In this document: positions 61,142 to 64,000 of the stretch, piece after piece | How positions within the stretch are numbered: position 1 is the stretch's first letter | Layout: each line of letters starts with the position of its first letter | DNA from: Saccharibacillus alkalitolerans | GTDB taxonomy: Bacteria > Bacillota > Bacilli > Paenibacillales > Paenibacillaceae | Assembly (NCBI RefSeq): GCF_011090185.1 | Contig: NZ_JAAFGS010000001.1 | Span: 682,001-746,000, forward strand | Direction: 5' to 3' | DNA length: 64,000 bases | Notes under the pieces: generated by a model | The model's database searches: none | What the model saw: only the letters and a program-made list of their open reading frames with translations | Told to the model about the DNA's origin: nothing | Translations under genes and position numbers: made by a program

Positions 61142-63559
61142 ATGAACGACATCCTGGAAATCCTATCACTGAATGGGGTATATTTGACGATTGCGCTGCT
61201 CGGATCGATTGCGGCTTGCATGCTTATTACGTACGGTGCCGCATGGAAACAATCGGAACTGCGAACCGGTCGGGTCAGACGGAGGCAGGGAATCGTAATT
61301 TTATTGGGCACGGCCGCTTTCAGTATCGGTCATATCGTGGCCCCGCTGTCTTTGGAGCTTCCGGTCAGCGGGGATTATTATGCCGTTCATCTGGCGTTTA
61401 CCGTGCTGGGATGCTTGGCGGCGACGTCGCTGGCCATTCGTTATTCGGTGGTTTCGTCGAACGGGGCGGGCCGTTTCTTTTTGACGGGACTGGTCGTATC
61501 GCTGACGATCCTGCTGTTCGATTACGCCAACGTTTTGTTTCTGTTTCGCGACCTGGCCGTATGGAACCCCGATCTTGTCGCCATGACTTCGCTGCTGACT
61601 TTTTGCACGGGTTTTGCGGTCATCCGTCTCATTACGCTGTCCAACCGCAATCGCGAGCACGGGCTGCACTCGCGCTGGAGCATGCCCGGCATCGTGCTGG
61701 CAGGCGTTGCGCTGTTCGGCGTTCCCCTTTTATGCGTGCTGTCCGTGCTGCCGCTGGATACGTATAACCGGTCGGGAGAAATCGGCGAAAACCGGGCATT
61801 CTTGTTCCCGTATCTCGTCATGCTGGCCGTCGTTTGCTGCCTGGTAGCCGTTCCGGACGAGTTCGTTCGCATTCGCGAAAAGCTGCAGAGCCGCAAAATT
61901 CGCGAGCGCGAACAGCATTACATTTCCCTCTACGAACATAATCCCGACGGCGTGCTGGAATTCGATTATCAGGGAACGGTGGTCGGAATGAACGCGCAGG
62001 CCGATTCTCTCGGAAAAAAGCTGGGCAAAAAAGTGCTGGGCGTCCGCTTCAGCGACCTGTTTGTCGGCGAGCAGAGGCGGATCGTGGCCGAACATATGAA
62101 GCTTGTGCTCGGAGGCCGCCCCGGAACGGTGGATATCGATCTGAAGGGAGCCGACGGAAACGTTCAATCTTACTCGCTCACCTCGCTGCCCATCGTCGTG
62201 GATCGCCGAGTGGTGGGCGCCTACAGCATCGCCAAAAATATTACCAAGCGCAAGCGGGATCAGGAAACGATCCGTCATCTGGCTTATCACGATGAACTGA
62301 CCGGATTGGCCAACCGCCGATCTTTCGAAATCACGCTCGAGCGTTACGCCAATTACGGCGAGCGCAAGCCTGAACCGTTTACGCTGCTGTTCGTCGATCT
62401 GGACCGGTTCAAGCGGGTGAACGACTTTTTCGGCCATGCGTTCGGAGACCTCGTCATTCAGCACGCCGGACGGCTGATCAAGGAAAGCATTCCTTCGAAC
62501 GCTTTCCTTGCCCGAATGGGAGGCGACGAATTTACCGTGATATTGCCCGGCGTTTGCAGTCGTGCCGAAGCGGAGAAATGGGCGGGCAGTATCGTCGAGC
62601 GCTTTACCGCTCCTTTTGAAGTCGGCAAGCATACGGTCAAACTGTCCGCCTCGGTCGGCATCTCCCGATACCCGGAAGACGGGGTGTCGAGCGAACTATT
62701 GACCAAATACGCGGATTCCGCCATGTATGAAGCCAAGCAGAACGGCAGCTCGCAGTACCGTTTTTACGATGCCGCCCAAGATCGTACCAGCCTGGAAGAG
62801 ATTCGGCTGGAACAGGAATTGGAATACGCCATCGAACGGAACCAGCTGCGGCTGCTGTACCAACCGAAATTCGATATTCGCAGCGGCCTGCCGATCGGTT
62901 ACGAAGCGCTTATTCGCTGGGATCATCCCGAGCACGGCGAAATATCGCCTCTTCGTTTCATTCCGCTGGCGGAGAAGAGCGGCATGATCGTTCCGATCGA
63001 ACAATGGGTGCTGCGTACGGCCTGTCTTCAAGCGAAACGCTGGCAGGCCGGAGGGCGTGACCCTCTGCCGATTGCCGTCAACGTCTCGCAGGTTCATCTC
63101 ATGAAGCCGGATATTTACGAGTCGATTCTGGACACGCTGGAAGAAACGGGACTCGATCCGCGCTTGCTGGAGCTGGAAATCACCGAAAGCGCGATGATGC
63201 ATAACGAAGAGCATGTGATCGAAATTCTCGACCAACTTAAAGGCGCCGGCATTTCGGTCTCGATGGACGATTTCGGAACGGGATACAGCTCGCTCAGCTA
63301 TCTGCACAGCCTTCCGATCAGCTGTCTCAAGATCGACCGTTCTTTTATTCGCAAAATCACCACCGACAAGGACAGCAAAGCCATTGCCGAAATGATTATT
63401 TCGATGGCCAGGCAGTTGGACCTCAAAATTATCGCCGAAGGCGTCGAGACAAGCGAGCAGGTGGCGCTGCTTCAGGAGCTGCAGTGTTATAACGTGCAAG
63501 GGTTTTATTACAGCCGGCCGCTGCCGCCCGAGCAGTTGGAACGCGAACAAGTTTCTTGA
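61142..63559 (+). CDS. Membrane GGDEF/EAL protein with a degenerate MHYT-like sensor
   Basis: This 805-residue protein combines about seven N-terminal membrane segments (residues 8-240), a PAS-like domain (about 258-370), a GGDEF domain (intact GGDEF at 460-464) and an EAL domain (intact EAL at 588-590). GHIVAPLSLELPV near residue 63 resembles the MHYT-domain pattern, but the Met-His-Tyr-Thr metal-binding residues are mostly replaced. No RxxD inhibitory site is seen before GGDEF. Both activities could be present, making and degrading cyclic di-GMP. The ATG at 61142 follows GGGAGAG; an earlier start has no ribosome site. Confidence 0.92.
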   Translation: MNDILEILSLNGVYLTIALLGSIAACMLITYGAAWKQSELRTGRVRRRQGIVILLGTAAFSIGHIVAPLSLELPVSGDYYAVHLAFTVLGCLAATSLAIRYSVVSSNGAGRFFLTGLVVSLTILLFDYANVLFLFRDLAVWNPDLVAMTSLLTFCTGFAVIRLITLSNRNREHGLHSRWSMPGIVLAGVALFGVPLLCVLSVLPLDTYNRSGEIGENRAFLFPYLVMLAVVCCLVAVPDEFVRIREKLQSRKIREREQHYISLYEHNPDGVLEFDYQGTVVGMNAQADSLGKKLGKKVLGVRFSDLFVGEQRRIVAEHMKLVLGGRPGTVDIDLKGADGNVQSYSLTSLPIVVDRRVVGAYSIAKNITKRKRDQETIRHLAYHDELTGLANRRSFEITLERYANYGERKPEPFTLLFVDLDRFKRVNDFFGHAFGDLVIQHAGRLIKESIPSNAFLARMGGDEFTVILPGVCSRAEAEKWAGSIVERFTAPFEVGKHTVKLSASVGISRYPEDGVSSELLTKYADSAMYEAKQNGSSQYRFYDAAQDRTSLEEIRLEQELEYAIERNQLRLLYQPKFDIRSGLPIGYEALIRWDHPEHGEISPLRFIPLAEKSGMIVPIEQWVLRTACLQAKRWQAGGRDPLPIAVNVSQVHLMKPDIYESILDTLEETGLDPRLLELEITESAMMHNEEHVIEILDQLKGAGISVSMDDFGTGYSSLSYLHSLPISCLKIDRSFIRKITTDKDSKAIAEMIISMARQLDLKIIAEGVETSEQVALLQELQCYNVQGFYYSRPLPPEQLEREQVS

Positions 63560-63587
63560 ATGGACGGACAGGACTCAACATGCGAAA

Positions 63588-63614
63588 GCCCCGTTTCTGA
63601 CAAACGGGGCTTTT
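63588..63614 (+). terminator. Terminator after the GGDEF/EAL gene
   Basis: A perfect 9-bp stem GCCCCGTTT/AAACGGGGC with a five-base loop is followed by TTTT. Confidence 0.8.
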
Positions 63615-63919
63615 GTCGCATCCGAAGACCACAACATAAATAAAATAATGAAAAATTCACAATAGAAAACATCAAAAACGAAAACCCGATCAACGCCGGA
63701 ATCACTCCGCGCAAGAGCCGAAAACGACGCGCAAACGGAGCACATGGAACGCACAGGTCGGCACTGCGAAAAACGGGCGCGGGGAAGACAAGCGGAAAGC
63801 GATGCGAAAATCGTGTAAAATTAAAGAAAAGGACGGGCGAAACGGCCGAAGCGGAAAGCATTCACAAGCGACCCGCCTCGCGCCCGCTCGCGTCTTGTTT
63901 AGCCAAAGGAGAGATAAAC
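63615..63919 (+). other. Intergenic region before the S66 peptidase gene
   Basis: This 305-base A-rich stretch has no gene I can support. A possible -10 TAAAAT lies at 63816-63821 without a clear -35 partner. Confidence 0.35.
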
Positions 63920-64000
63920 ATGTCCCCATTCCGATTGAAATCCGGCGACACCGTCGCTCTGATCGCTTGTTCGGACGGCATGGCGCCGGAAGACCGCGTC
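63920..64000 (+). CDS. Peptidase S66 (LD-carboxypeptidase-like), N-terminal end (partial)
   Basis: Only the first 27 codons are present before the window ends. AAAGGAGAG precedes the ATG at 63920. The start, FRLKSGDTVALIACSDGMA, fits the opening strand of the S66 family, which includes LdcA and the microcin C immunity protein MccF. In most members the tract reads LKxGDxVALIAPSxG; here Cys replaces Pro. The branch cannot be chosen from this much sequence. Confidence 0.65.
   Translation, partial: MSPFRLKSGDTVALIACSDGMAPEDRV

Overview
The window is a 64-kb stretch of ordinary chromosome from a moderately high-G+C Firmicute. It most resembles the Paenibacillaceae (Paenibacillus/Saccharibacillus type), which is an inference from gene content and order. 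Evidence includes strong AGGAGG-type ribosome sites with ATG, GTG and TTG starts, bacillithiol genes (bshA, bshB1), an S-layer-homology protein, a two-module DynA dynamin and a T-box leader. The order ypjA-ypjD-dapB-mgsA-bshB1-bshA-cca-birA-panBCD-dinG, then ypmB, asnS, dnaD and nth, matches the core of the Bacillus subtilis chromosome. I see no rRNA, tRNA, insertion sequence, prophage or CRISPR array.

Layout. 1-9.3 kb is an aromatic amino acid supercluster: end of aroC, aroB, aroH, a structured and terminator-bearing leader, then trpDCFBA, hisC and tyrA. trpE and trpG are not here. 9.4-9.6 kb holds a minus-strand small-RNA candidate with a perfect consensus promoter. 9.7-14.1 kb is accessory DNA: an ankyrin/DUF4274 protein, a metallophosphoesterase, a SMI1/KNR4 (SUKH) protein and several unknowns, which looks like an immunity-gene cluster without a toxin. 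14.2-15.5 kb encodes an ECF sigma factor with a membrane partner. 15.5-31.8 kb is the conserved housekeeping block (dapB, mgsA, bacillithiol, cca, birA, pantothenate, dinG, rex, mtaD, ypmB).

32-36 kb has a membrane protein paired with a short FtsH-like protease, and a tautomerase/carboxymuconolactone-decarboxylase fusion divergent from a LysR gene. 36.4-40.5 kb is hbd, ackA, asnS and dnaD. 40.7-43.1 kb is a second ECF sigma operon with an anti-sigma-like protein and a protein carrying three copies of a membrane motif. 43.2-47.1 kb is proBAC (minus strand) under a T-box. 47.1-50.3 kb is a LysR gene divergent from leuCD. 50.4-56 kb has a hypothetical protein, a cell-wall amidase preceded by a likely ECF promoter, a 924-residue SLH protein and nth. 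57-64 kb has dynA, a GGDEF/EAL protein and the start of a peptidase S66 gene.

How the genes work together. aroB and aroH lead to chorismate and prephenate, trpDCFBA to tryptophan, and tyrA plus hisC to tyrosine and histidine. panBCD makes pantothenate, bshA/bshB1 make bacillithiol, and proBAC and leuCD make proline and leucine under their own local regulators. The ECF promoter in front of the sigma gene at 14.3 kb and a near-identical one in front of the amidase at 51.5 kb suggest an envelope-stress regulon. The most notable uncharacterised signals are the small RNA at 9.45-9.53 kb, the trp leader at 1.78-2.15 kb, the immunity-like cluster at 10.3-14.0 kb, and the second sigma gene, whose best ribosome site faces an ATT codon.
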